DNA of 32,491 bases from Rheinheimera sp. 1928-s (GTDB lineage: Bacteria > Pseudomonadota > Gammaproteobacteria > Enterobacterales > Alteromonadaceae): the NCBI RefSeq assembly GCF_029269265.1, contig NZ_JARIXP010000010.1, positions 11,665 through 44,155 of the forward strand, given 5' to 3'. The number at the start of each line of letters is the position of its first letter. Within the stretch, counting starts at the first letter, position 1. A program made the position numbers and the translations under genes. Below are positions 13,604-21,925 of the stretch, one piece after another. Below the pieces are notes generated by a model. The model did no database searches. It was given only the letters and a program-made list of their open reading frames with translations, and was not told the DNA's origin.

Positions 13604-14998
13604 GTGCCTGATAGTTTAAGTTTATTACCCGCCGTCGTCGCCATTGCTGTTGTTATTTGGCGCAAAGAAGTAATTTTGGCGCTGATCCTGGCCGTAGCTT
13701 GTGCTGAAGTTTTACTTTATTTAAAACAGCCGGAACTGAGTGTCTTTGGCGCTTTGTTGCATGGCCCAGTGCAAAGTTTAGAACGGATCATTTCTGTCAC
13801 CTCTTCTGCCGATAACAGCAGGATTTTATTGTTTTCTTTGCTGATAGGCGCACTGATGGCCTATATGCGGGATTCAGGCGGCGTATCGGCTATGGTGGAC
13901 TGGTTTATCCGCAAAGGAGTGGCCCGCACGAAACGTCAGGCCGGCTTTATCAGTTATGGCATAGGCATTCTGGTGTTTATTGAATCCAACCTGAGTGCTT
14001 TAACAGCAGGCATAGTCTCCCGTGGTTTGTACGATAAATTTAAAATGAGCCGCGCTCGTCTTGCTTATATAGTCGACAGCACCAGCGCACCTATTTGTAT
14101 TTTGGTGTTGCTGAATGGCTGGGGTGCTTATGTACTTGGGCTGTTAAGCACCTACAACTTGCCGGAATCTGCTATCTCCGTATTAATTGGCAGTATTCCA
14201 CTGAATTTTTATGCCCTCTTTACACTGTTGGTGGTGTTCTACACCATCTATACCGACAAAGTCTATGGTCCGATGAAACAGGCTGAGATTGATCTGAATA
14301 CTGTCTCCAGCCACAGTGACATTGAGATTGCTCCTAGCAGTATGTCACTGATGCTGGTGCCATTATTGACCTTGGTGCTTGGTATGGTTGCCTTTATGTT
14401 GTGGACTGGTAACGGCAGTCTGGTCGAAGGTTCAGGAGCCAAAGCTGCGCTTTATGCTACAACCTTAGCTTGTGTAGTGGCTTATGGCCTGATGGCCTAC
14501 AGCCGGAAATTTAATCATCAGCAACTGGTGACTATTGGCTTTAAAGGCATGAGTGAATTATTGCCTTTAGTCAGCATCGTTTTATTGTCGCTGGCTTTGG
14601 GCAGTGCCATGAAAGATCTCGGCACTGGGTTTTATGTCGCATCTTTTGTCAAAGAATCGACACCACTGGTGCTTATTCCCGCTTTGCTTTTTATCGCTGG
14701 CGCCATTATTTCTTTTACTACCGGCACTTCATGGGGAACTTTTGCCATTTTAATTCCTATTGGCATGCCACTGGTGGAAATGCTGGGCTTGCCCCCTTCT
14801 CTGCTGCTGGCGGCTATTTTAAGTGGAGGCATCTGGGGCGATCACTGCTCACCTATCTCCGACACCACAGTGGTCAGTTCCGTCGCCTCTGGCTGTGATT
14901 TATTAGAACACGTCAAAACTCAGCTGCCTTATGCGCTGTTTTGTGGCGCTTTGGCATTGATCGCTTTTTTAATCAGTGGATGGTTAATGATTGGCTAA
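13604..14998 (+). CDS. NhaC-family Na+/H+ antiporter-like membrane transporter
   Basis: The 464-residue inner-membrane protein has about ten to twelve hydrophobic segments and the NhaC-family signature near the end (about residues 410-425: GGIWGDHCSPISDTTVVSS), plus a conserved acidic segment VFIESNLSALTAGIVSR around 125-141. Biochemically tested family members exchange sodium or malate/lactate; the substrate here is not evident. The start is GTG at 13604 with AAGGGAAG 5 nt upstream; translation begins M-P-D-S-L. The D-Ala-D-Ala dipeptidase-like gene begins 62 bp later and the PBP4-like gene after that, all in one direction. It could therefore move D-alanine or another cell-wall-derived solute rather than simply ions, which is inference from context. 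Confidence 0.85.
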   Translation: MPDSLSLLPAVVAIAVVIWRKEVILALILAVACAEVLLYLKQPELSVFGALLHGPVQSLERIISVTSSADNSRILLFSLLIGALMAYMRDSGGVSAMVDWFIRKGVARTKRQAGFISYGIGILVFIESNLSALTAGIVSRGLYDKFKMSRARLAYIVDSTSAPICILVLLNGWGAYVLGLLSTYNLPESAISVLIGSIPLNFYALFTLLVVFYTIYTDKVYGPMKQAEIDLNTVSSHSDIEIAPSSMSLMLVPLLTLVLGMVAFMLWTGNGSLVEGSGAKAALYATTLACVVAYGLMAYSRKFNHQQLVTIGFKGMSELLPLVSIVLLSLALGSAMKDLGTGFYVASFVKESTPLVLIPALLFIAGAIISFTTGTSWGTFAILIPIGMPLVEMLGLPPSLLLAAILSGGIWGDHCSPISDTTVVSSVASGCDLLEHVKTQLPYALFCGALALIAFLISGWLMIG

Positions 14999-15060
14999 GT
15001 ATGAACGCAAGCCTGAATAAGCGTTGGACCAAGACTGGATAAACATTGGATGAGCATTAA

Positions 15061-15822
15061 ATGAAAACACAAACCTTAGTTGTCTATAGCTGTTTTTTGC
15101 TGCTCTCCTGTGCCAGTAAAGTACAGCAACAAAGCCCAGCTCCAATCCCCAAAGTTGCAGCGGCTCCGACATTAAATCCGCAGGGGCCATTCCGGATTGA
15201 AACCCATAAACCTGCCGATGTAGTGAATATACTGACCGCCACAACCAAAGTTCAAATCACTATGGCTTATGCCGGTGACAACAACTTTACCGGCAAAGCA
15301 GTACCTGGATATCAGGCCAATAGCTGCTATTTAGAAGAAAATGCAGCACAAGCGCTGGCCAGAGTGGCACTGCAGGCCGAACGTTTAGGCTATGGACTGC
15401 AACTACTGGATTGTTACAGACCTCAGCGCGCATCCAGTCATTTTATGTTGTGGGTTGGCAATACAGCAGACCAAATCACCAAAGCGGTTTATTATCCGAA
15501 CCTTGACAAAAGTCAGTTAAATCAGGGCTATATAGCTAATTTTTCAGGCCATAGCCGTGCCTCAACTGTGGATTTAACCTTGCTGAAAAAAAATGCAGCA
15601 GGACAGTGGCAACAGCTTGATATGGGGGGAACTTATGATCTATTTGACCCTGTCTCTCATTTAGACAGCCCTGCTGTTAGTCCTCAGCAAAAAGCCAACC
15701 GTTTATTGCTCAAAGACTTAATGCAACAACAGGGGTTTGCTGCTTATGCCATGGAATGGTGGCATTTTACACTGGCAAATGAAAAATACCCTGACACCTA
15801 CTTTGACTTTCCGGTGAATTAA
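15061..15822 (+). CDS. D-Ala-D-Ala dipeptidase family lipoprotein (VanX/DdpX, peptidase M15D)
   Basis: The 253-residue product carries all residues expected of the zinc dipeptidase family: Arg120 in DCYRP (equivalent to the VanX transition-state arginine), zinc ligands His164 and Asp171 in S-G-H-S-R-A-S-T-V-D, and the E-W-W-H motif with catalytic Glu232 and zinc ligand His235. These enzymes split the D-Ala-D-Ala dipeptide. VanX and DdpX are cytoplasmic, whereas this protein starts with a lipoprotein signal (lipobox LLSC, Cys17, alanine at +2), so it should act in the periplasm, probably on the outer membrane. The PBP4-type gene follows after 13 bp. The residue after R166 in the SxHxxG motif is Ala rather than Gly, a mild deviation. 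Confidence 0.9.
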   Translation: MKTQTLVVYSCFLLLSCASKVQQQSPAPIPKVAAAPTLNPQGPFRIETHKPADVVNILTATTKVQITMAYAGDNNFTGKAVPGYQANSCYLEENAAQALARVALQAERLGYGLQLLDCYRPQRASSHFMLWVGNTADQITKAVYYPNLDKSQLNQGYIANFSGHSRASTVDLTLLKKNAAGQWQQLDMGGTYDLFDPVSHLDSPAVSPQQKANRLLLKDLMQQQGFAAYAMEWWHFTLANEKYPDTYFDFPVN

Positions 15823-15835
15823 CCGAGGAACTGCA

Positions 15836-17314
15836 ATGCTGTCGTCGTTATTTAAATCTGTGCTCCTGCTGGCTTTAGCCTTATCCATTGTTGCCTGCAG
15901 CAGTCTATATCCGGATAAAAAGCTGCACACCCGGCAACACCAGCTGCTCAGTCAGTTATCAGCACAATTACAGGGCGCCGGCCTGCCTGCGGATGCCCTC
16001 GCCTTTACGGCCTATCCGCTGGACAATGCTGCAGAAAAAGTCAGCTATCAAGCCGAAAAATCCATGCAACCCGCTTCTACCATGAAGCTGCTGACCAGTA
16101 TCGCTGCATTAGAACAATTAGGTCCGGCTTACAGAGGTAAAACTCAGCTACGGGCTTATGAACAAGCGCAAGAAAATATGCAGCACCCTTTAGTGCTTAA
16201 AGGCTTAGCTGATATGGATTTTACGCTGCAACAGCTGTGGTATTTACTGCAACAGGCGCATGATCAGGGCATACGTCAGGTACCCGCCATTCAGATCGAC
16301 CGGAGCTGGTTTAATCCGGCCCGGCCTGAGCTGACCGCTTTACCTTTTGATGAAACCCCACGCGAATATTACAACCTGCTGCCAGACGCCTTGTTTTTAC
16401 AGCGCAATATGCTGGGTATCAGGCTGCAGTCCACTGCAGATAGTATTTCAGGGCAATTTTACCCTTCGCTGCATGGCCTTGAACTGGTCACAACTCAGGT
16501 TCAGTTGACAGATATTCCCTGCGCCCAGTGGTATCCGCACCCACAACATATGGCCTTTAAGCGCCAGCCGCATGCTGTGCAACTGGTGTTGCAGGGCGAG
16601 TTTCCGAAAAACTGCCAGAAGCGTGATTATTTGCAACTGATCAACAGAGTGGATTTCAGCCGCTTAGCGGTTCAGCAACTGTGGCAACAGATCTCAGGAC
16701 AAAAAGAAGTGCCGGTACTGGAGCAAAACGCAGCAGAAGCCACTGTACTGCTGGCAGAACATCAAAGCCGCACTTTGGCTGAAGTGCTGCGGGATATGAA
16801 TAAAAGCTCAGACAATGCGGTCACCCGCCAGTTGTATTTAACCTTAGGGGCACAACAAAGTGCAGTAGAAACTCAGCTTACCGCTCAGAGCTCTGAGTTA
16901 CAGATCCGAAGTTTTATCAGCAGCTTAGGTCTGGATCACAGCAGCCTTAGGTTAGAAAACGGCTCAGGTTTATCCCGATCCGAGCGTATCAGTCCGCAGT
17001 TGATGACCGCCCTGCTGCAGCATGCTTACCAAGCCCGTTATCAGCCGGAATTGATCGCCAGTATGCCGCTTGCTGGCGTCGACGGTACCTTAAAACGGCG
17101 TTTTACTCAGCCTCAGACCCAAGGCAAAGCACGATTAAAAACCGGGACTTTACGTAATGTGGTGGCACTGGCTGGTTTTGTCACCGACCAAAGTGGCCGC
17201 ACCTGGGTCGTTGCCAGCTTTATCAACGATCCCACGGCAGGCCGTGGACGCGAGGTGCTGGATGGCTTGATTGAATGGATCACCAGACAACAGGACAAAA
17301 ATAGTCTGCAATAG
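15836..17314 (+). CDS. D-alanyl-D-alanine carboxypeptidase/endopeptidase, PBP4 (S13) family lipoprotein
   Basis: The 492-residue penicillin-binding protein has the three active-site motifs in order: S-T-M-K (Ser81 nucleophile, Lys84), S-D-N (Ser325 to Asn327) and K-T-G (435-437). The large insertion between the first and second motifs (about 100-300) is typical of peptidase S13/PBP4. It would remove terminal D-Ala from, or cut cross-links in, peptidoglycan. E. coli DacB has an ordinary signal peptide, but this one has lipobox I-V-A-C at Cys21 with serine at +2, predicting outer-membrane attachment. It lies 13 bp after the dipeptidase-like gene, so released D-Ala or dipeptides could be processed together. 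It is probably the last gene of the antiporter operon. Confidence 0.9.
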   Translation: MLSSLFKSVLLLALALSIVACSSLYPDKKLHTRQHQLLSQLSAQLQGAGLPADALAFTAYPLDNAAEKVSYQAEKSMQPASTMKLLTSIAALEQLGPAYRGKTQLRAYEQAQENMQHPLVLKGLADMDFTLQQLWYLLQQAHDQGIRQVPAIQIDRSWFNPARPELTALPFDETPREYYNLLPDALFLQRNMLGIRLQSTADSISGQFYPSLHGLELVTTQVQLTDIPCAQWYPHPQHMAFKRQPHAVQLVLQGEFPKNCQKRDYLQLINRVDFSRLAVQQLWQQISGQKEVPVLEQNAAEATVLLAEHQSRTLAEVLRDMNKSSDNAVTRQLYLTLGAQQSAVETQLTAQSSELQIRSFISSLGLDHSSLRLENGSGLSRSERISPQLMTALLQHAYQARYQPELIASMPLAGVDGTLKRRFTQPQTQGKARLKTGTLRNVVALAGFVTDQSGRTWVVASFINDPTAGRGREVLDGLIEWITRQQDKNSLQ

Positions 17315-17398
17315 GCTAATGCGGCTGGTTTAGTGCTTTACTTCATGATAACCTTCTTGATAACTATTCTCATCTAAGTGTAATTAATGGAGTGTGTG

Positions 17399-17770
17399 AT
17401 GAAAAGTTCTGCATTGGTCGTAGGTTGTTTTGTGTTAGTCGCCAGCTCTTTTACTGCCATGGCCTCTGATCGCCCGGATCATTTTAAAGGCAAAGAAGCC
17501 AAAACTCTGGCCGAAGCTGTGGTTAACTTTAAAGAAGCCAATCAACGCTTTGCTCAGTTACAGTCTGCTCAGCTTACGCCTGAAGCTATGGCGGAAATTC
17601 ATCAGCTTACCTACAGCATGGAAGTGGCGCTGGAAAAAATCCATCAGGAAACGGCACAGCTCAAAGTAGTGCTGGAAGAAGTGCATATTGCGTCTGAAAA
17701 AATGGACACCACCACAGTGCAGCAGCAAGGTGCTCTGTATCTGAAAAATGCGACCACACTGGTGAAATAA
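17399..17770 (+). CDS. DUF6746-family secreted protein
   Basis: The 123-residue exported protein has a signal peptide ending T-A-M-A-S (cleavage near residue 23). The mature part begins D-R-P-D-H-F-K-G-K-E-A and continues as long helices with the family pattern I-H-Q-L-T-Y-S-M-E-x-A-L-E-K-I and L-E-E-V-H-I-A-S-E-K. I recognise this as DUF6746, a small periplasmic family of unknown function. GGAG lies 6 nt before the ATG at 17399; the ATG at 17387 overlaps that site. It converges on the chemotaxis receptor gene, and the hairpin at 17783-17810 lies between them. Confidence 0.78.
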   Translation: MKSSALVVGCFVLVASSFTAMASDRPDHFKGKEAKTLAEAVVNFKEANQRFAQLQSAQLTPEAMAEIHQLTYSMEVALEKIHQETAQLKVVLEEVHIASEKMDTTTVQQQGALYLKNATTLVK

Positions 17771-17782
17771 CGCTGACGTGAC

Positions 17783-17810
17783 AAAAAAGGCATCAGTTTT
17801 TTCTGATGCC
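17783..17810 (-). terminator. Intrinsic terminator for the chemotaxis receptor gene
   Basis: GGCATCAG and CTGATGCC form a perfect 8-bp stem with a 6-base loop. On the minus strand it is followed by six T residues, 24 bp after the receptor stop codon. On the plus strand it lacks a T run but may still slow transcription from the DUF6746 gene. Confidence 0.82.
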
Positions 17811-17833
17811 CTTCCTCACTACTTTTACACTTT

Positions 17834-19756
17834 TTAGACTTTAAACTTCGACAACACAGCGCTGAAGTTTTCCGCTATATGCTTTAATCCCCGACTGGAA
17901 TCCTTGGTAGTCGAGCTGTGCACCGCATTTTGCTGCGCCGCTGAATGGATATGGTTGGTTTTCTGGTTAACACCGTCAGCGACATCACGTTGTTCTGCAG
18001 CAGCGGAGCTGATTTGCGCGTTCAGATGATTAATTTCTTCTATGGCTTTAAGCACTAAATCCATAGCGTGGCTGGCTTCACTGGCTTTTACTTCGTTATC
18101 TTTTACCGTCGCTTGTGCCGTCGAGTTTAACCTTTGCACTTCGTTTACTCCTTGCTGCAACTGTTCAATCATCCGCTTGATTTCACCTGTAGAGGACTGA
18201 GTGCGGCCCGCTAATAAACGAACTTCATCGGCAACCACACTAAAACCACGACCTTGCTCACCCGCTCTGGCCGCTTCAATAGCCGCATTTAATGCCAGCA
18301 GATTGGTTTGTTCAGCTATGGTATTGATCACCTCCAGCACTTTACCTATTTCCGTACTTGATGCAGATAAGCTTGCAATTGAGCGCTGGGATTGTTGGGA
18401 GTCCTGTAACTGCTGAGCTGCATTTTTAACTGCTGCGTCCAGAGTTTTCATCGCGCCCTGAGTCAGACGAGAGGCTTCGACACTGGCTTGTTCTGCCTGC
18501 TCTGCATTGTGGGCAACAACTGAAGCTGTTGTCGCAAGTTCATGAATAGAAGAGGCTGTCACTTCAATATCACAGGTTTGTTTCTCAACTTCAGCACTCG
18601 ATTCTTCAGCCACATGCGCCAATTCCACCGAAGCCTGCACCAAACCATTCGTCATTGAGCGAAGCTCCACTATGGTTAAGCGTAATTGTTCAAGCAACTG
18701 GTCGAAACAACGGGCCATTTCGCCAAATTCGTCACTGCTGTAATTGGAGAAGCGTCGCGTCAAATCGCCCTCACCTTCGGTAATAGCTTTAATGGCTCTG
18801 ATGGTATCGTTCACCCGGGTCACCACTATGCTATGGGTTAACCAGTACACCACTAACAATAAAATAGCTGCACCCACTGCTATAGCAGCCGAACTTTTCA
18901 CCACATTGTCGCGTACAGCAGCACTTAATTCTGTATTGGAATAGGCCGACACAATCTGATAACCCCATGGCGCAAAAGCTTCGGTGTGAATAGTCCAGTC
19001 CGGGTTTTTAGTTTTCAGGATCTGCTCCAGTTCCTCTGGCTTGATATGGCTGGACTGAGCACGAATGGCTCCATTTCTGTCGAGCAAAGCGACAAAACCT
19101 GAGGTCAATAAACGGCTTGAAGCCAATAGCTGGCGTAAAGATTCTAAATCGGCTTTGTAACCAACATAGCTGATACCAACCACTTCTCCCTGCGCGTTGC
19201 TAAGTGGCTCGTAACCTGTCACAAAAGGATTACCCAAAATATCAACAGAACCATAAAACGCTTTGCCCTGACGGATGGCCGCCATAGCGGCTCCAGTGGG
19301 GGCCAATAAAGTACCAGTAGCCCGACCTGTGTCTGTGATTACATTAGTGGAGATCCGGACAAAATCATCACCGGTGCGGCTAAAAATAGTGGCGGTGCCA
19401 CCCATAATGCTGGTCAGGTCATCAACCAACTGGTATTGATTGCCCTGCGCTGAAGTGCCAAGCAATAAATCAGGCACTTGCTGCTGACCAAAAGACAACA
19501 GCGGCCCCTGTGAAACACTGCCCAAAGCGGCAATACGCTGCCTTAACAGCTTCATGCTGCTTTGCACCTGCTGGCCCAGCAAACTGTCTGTAATAGTTAA
19601 AATATTAGTGATTTCACGATTTAATCTGTCTTTATCCGTATTTACCCCGGCTTCAATTTCCTGATATTTGCTGAATGAAATAACCACTATGGATCCCAGC
19701 ATAGCCAGTAAAACCAGGCCGGTGAGTGTTAACATAAATTTGCGTTGTACCGACAT
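17834..19756 (-). CDS. Methyl-accepting chemotaxis protein with Cache-type sensor
   Basis: The 640-residue receptor has a first transmembrane helix (about 8-28), a periplasmic sensor (about 30-285), a second helix (about 287-307), a HAMP domain (about 308-362) and a cytoplasmic signalling domain with the invariant hairpin tip around [19 protein letters not shown]. The sensor, with [14 protein letters not shown]-x-D-F-V-R-I-S-T-N and S-Y-V-G-Y-K, looks like the Cache3/Cache2 fusion type, which binds small molecules such as organic or amino acids; the ligand is unknown. No C-terminal pentapeptide tether for CheR is present (it ends K-F-K-V). AAGGA is 6 nt before the ATG. A terminator and structured region lie 140 bp upstream on the same strand. 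Confidence 0.92.
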   Translation of the reverse strand: MSVQRKFMLTLTGLVLLAMLGSIVVISFSKYQEIEAGVNTDKDRLNREITNILTITDSLLGQQVQSSMKLLRQRIAALGSVSQGPLLSFGQQQVPDLLLGTSAQGNQYQLVDDLTSIMGGTATIFSRTGDDFVRISTNVITDTGRATGTLLAPTGAAMAAIRQGKAFYGSVDILGNPFVTGYEPLSNAQGEVVGISYVGYKADLESLRQLLASSRLLTSGFVALLDRNGAIRAQSSHIKPEELEQILKTKNPDWTIHTEAFAPWGYQIVSAYSNTELSAAVRDNVVKSSAAIAVGAAILLLVVYWLTHSIVVTRVNDTIRAIKAITEGEGDLTRRFSNYSSDEFGEMARCFDQLLEQLRLTIVELRSMTNGLVQASVELAHVAEESSAEVEKQTCDIEVTASSIHELATTASVVAHNAEQAEQASVEASRLTQGAMKTLDAAVKNAAQQLQDSQQSQRSIASLSASSTEIGKVLEVINTIAEQTNLLALNAAIEAARAGEQGRGFSVVADEVRLLAGRTQSSTGEIKRMIEQLQQGVNEVQRLNSTAQATVKDNEVKASEASHAMDLVLKAIEEINHLNAQISSAAAEQRDVADGVNQKTNHIHSAAQQNAVHSSTTKDSSRGLKHIAENFSAVLSKFKV

Positions 19757-19896
19757 AAAGATTCCTTGGTGGTTTTTAGCTACCTGATCTAAAGGCGACC
19801 CAGATCAAAGTATTACGTAATAAATTAGTCTAGCCTGTAGATTTATATTTCGCAGGCTAACCTATTTTGGGTAAACATCAGGCATAAGACGCTTAT

Positions 19897-19924
19897 AAAA
19901 AAAGGCCAGTCCGTAAGACTGGCC
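19897..19924 (-). terminator. Strong minus-strand intrinsic terminator upstream of the chemotaxis receptor
   Basis: GGCCAGTC and GACTGGCC form a perfect 8-bp stem with a 5-base loop and, on the minus strand, run directly into seven T residues. No coding gene precedes it on that strand, so it ends either a non-coding transcript or an attenuated leader of the receptor gene, whose start is 140 bp further on. Confidence 0.85.
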
Positions 19925-20086
19925 TCGCAAACCCAATGGGAGAAGGGTTCTGCTGTTTCAGGACATTCATCAAGAATGCGGGTATACACCCAATTTTTCG
20001 CAACTCAAATCCGTTTTAGCTACGAACTATCTAGCCCGGTCGCACCCGGACTAAAACCATACAGAGCCACCTGAAAGTGGCTCTGT
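19897..20086 (-). ncRNA. Candidate structured non-coding RNA or leader (minus strand)
   Basis: Read on the minus strand, this stretch contains in order a 10-bp hairpin (20086-20061), a TTTTAG/CTAAAA pairing enclosing a CCGG/CCGG hairpin, small hairpins GGGT/ACCC and CATTC/GAATG, an AACCC/GGGTT stem, then the strong terminator. This ordered structure without a reading frame is what a small RNA or riboswitch-like leader looks like. I could not match it to 6S, tmRNA, RNase P RNA, Spot 42 or a c-di-GMP riboswitch, and its 5' end is a guess. Confidence 0.35.
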
Positions 20087-20150
20087 CAAAAGACAAGGAC
20101 AAACAGCAACGGATGTTCGTGTTCACCATCTGTCAAGTTCACATTAACAA

Positions 20151-20164
20151 TGTAACCGATTACA
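20151..20164. promoter_or_regulatory. LacI/GalR-type operator upstream of the symporter-namZ operon
   Basis: TGTAACCGATTACA is an almost perfect palindrome of the form TGTAAnCGnTTACA, with the central CG typical of LacI-family operators (GalR sites are GTGnAAnCGnTTnCAC). A -10-like TATGTAGTAT follows at 20171-20180, so a bound repressor would overlap the promoter. It is 172 bp from the symporter start. The cognate regulator is not in the window. Confidence 0.6.
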
Positions 20165-20335
20165 AAAACCTATGTAGTATGCCAGAATCAGAGCTGAAAC
20201 AAAAAGCGAATTCTGTAAAAAGGGCAGAATTTAAGCAACAGCTTCCGCAGAATTCAGCGCTTGCCAAGCGATTTTGAATAAGCTTCAATGAGAGATGAAA
20301 TCAATGAACTGGCCAACAGAGCCAGCAGAGGAACA

Positions 20336-21925
20336 ATGACGTCCATTTTTTCACCTTTAGACTGGCTGATGTTTGTTGTTTATTTTGTACTGCTGGCCCT
20401 GACCGGCTGGTGGATTAACCGCAGTGGTGCGAATAACAGCCAGGAATATTTTATCGGCAGCAACAGCATGCCCACCTGGCTGGCAGCCATTTCTGTGTTG
20501 GCGACAGCACAATCTGCCGCTACGTTTTTAGGTGGCCCTGATATTGGCTACCGCAGCAATCTGACCTACCTTGCCAGCACTATAGGCGCTTTAATGGCGG
20601 CCTTTTTTGTCGGCTACTTTTTAATTCCGCGGTTTTACCGTTACAAAGTCAGCACTGTTTATGAGCTGCTTGAATTACGTTTTGGCAGCCAGGCTAAAAA
20701 ACAGGCAGGTTTAATGTATTTATTTGGCCGGATTTTCGCCAATGGTGCCAGGCTTTATATGGCGGCTATAGCGGTGTCGATGATCTTATTTACCGATATA
20801 GCCTTGCTTCATGTGATCTGGTCTATCGCCCTGCTTTGTCTGGTTGCGCTGCTGTATTCGATTTTTGGTGGCATTAAATCGGTGATTTATGGCGATGCTT
20901 TCCAGTGTTTTGTTTATGTTGGCGCCGCAGTCTTGGTAATGCTGTATTTATGGCAGTCGATCCCAGCCGACTTTGCAACGGTGTGGCAGGCCTTAGAACA
21001 TCCGCCTGAAAACGCTGCCAGTAAACTGCTGCTGATCGACACCAGCTGGGATTTCAGTTCGGCCAGTGCTTTTACACTCTATTCCAGTATCACCGGCCTG
21101 TTTTTGCTTTATATCGCCTCTTTTGGTTTGGATCAGGACCTGACCCAACGCGCTTTAACCTGTAAAAATGCCCGCCAGGGTTCGTTAGCTATCATCTGGT
21201 CTGTGATTTTAGTGGTGCCCGTTACCCTGGTGTTTATCGTCATTGGTTTTTTACTGCATATCTTTTACCAAAGACCCGATCTGATGGCCGGTTCTGGCGC
21301 TACGATGCAAAGCAGTCAGTTTAGCGGAGAAAATATCACTGTATTTATGTATTACGTTTTGCATGAAATGCCTGCTGGCTTACGCGGATTAGTCACTGTA
21401 GGTGTAATAGCCGCAGCCGTATCTACTCTGACATCGGGTTTAAATTCTATGGCTTCTGTGATTATTCAGGATTTATACAAACCCTGGCAGCAACAGCGCT
21501 CAGATAAAACAGAACAGCATTATGTTGCCGCAGCGCGCTGGTCTATGTTGCTCTGTGCTACTGCCTTGTCGCTGATGGCGATGCTGTGTTTTTACTGGCA
21601 ACAAAGCAGCGATATGCCATTACTGACCTTTGCTTTGGGCGTGATGGTATTTAGCTACAGTGGTTTACTTGGGGTTTATGCCAGTGCACTTTTTAGTCAG
21701 CGTGGCAGTCCTGCATCCGTATTGGCCGCTTTAATAGCGGGTTTTGTCATCACCTTGCTGATGCAACCTTATATTCAAACTTATTATTTACCTGCCTACT
21801 GGCAGTTTGATTTAGCCTTTAGCTGGCAGCTTTGTATAGGTTTTGTCTGCTCTTTTGGCATTTGTCAGTTGGGTAAAAGTAGCGATACAGTGGCGCAAAC
21901 AGAACTTAATGGAGTGCCTGCCTGA
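20336..21925 (+). CDS. Sodium/solute symporter (SSS family)
   Basis: The 529-residue inner-membrane protein has about thirteen hydrophobic segments. SSS-family features include a Y-F-I-G-S-N-S-M-P-T-W-L-A segment near residue 40, A-Q-S-A-A-T-F-L-G-G-P, the G-G-I-K-S-V-I-Y-G-D-A-F-Q motif near 185-200, and F-G-L-D-Q-D-L-T-Q-R near 265. These transporters couple sodium to uptake of sugars, sialic acid or other solutes. The next gene, a NamZ-type muramidase, overlaps its stop codon, which suggests the cargo is N-acetylmuramic acid or a related amino sugar. I prefer the ATG at 20336 because GAGG lies 4 nt upstream; an ATG at 20288 has no ribosome site. The LacI-type operator at 20151-20164 likely controls the pair. 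Confidence 0.85.
   Translation: MTSIFSPLDWLMFVVYFVLLALTGWWINRSGANNSQEYFIGSNSMPTWLAAISVLATAQSAATFLGGPDIGYRSNLTYLASTIGALMAAFFVGYFLIPRFYRYKVSTVYELLELRFGSQAKKQAGLMYLFGRIFANGARLYMAAIAVSMILFTDIALLHVIWSIALLCLVALLYSIFGGIKSVIYGDAFQCFVYVGAAVLVMLYLWQSIPADFATVWQALEHPPENAASKLLLIDTSWDFSSASAFTLYSSITGLFLLYIASFGLDQDLTQRALTCKNARQGSLAIIWSVILVVPVTLVFIVIGFLLHIFYQRPDLMAGSGATMQSSQFSGENITVFMYYVLHEMPAGLRGLVTVGVIAAAVSTLTSGLNSMASVIIQDLYKPWQQQRSDKTEQHYVAAARWSMLLCATALSLMAMLCFYWQQSSDMPLLTFALGVMVFSYSGLLGVYASALFSQRGSPASVLAALIAGFVITLLMQPYIQTYYLPAYWQFDLAFSWQLCIGFVCSFGICQLGKSSDTVAQTELNGVPA

Larger units (their letters stand above)
19757..20335. other. Gene-free structured region between the receptor and symporter genes
   Basis: This 579-bp divergent region has no convincing coding sequence. 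From left to right it holds a 12-bp palindrome TATTACGTAATA (19811-19822), a minus-strand terminator (19897-19924), short inverted repeats through about 20060, a perfect 10-bp hairpin (20061-20086) and a LacI/GalR-type operator (20151-20164). A short open frame at 20077-20277 spans the operator and has no ribosome site or family likeness. Confidence 0.6.

Noticed and set aside
19897-20086. c-di-GMP (GEMM-I) or glycine riboswitch before the chemotaxis receptor
   Set aside because: The characteristic GEMM and glycine-riboswitch core sequences are not present on either strand, so only a generic structured RNA is claimed.
20077-20277. 66-codon open frame on the plus strand upstream of the symporter
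   Set aside because: It spans the LacI-type operator and putative -10, has no Shine-Dalgarno site, and its product has no recognisable features.
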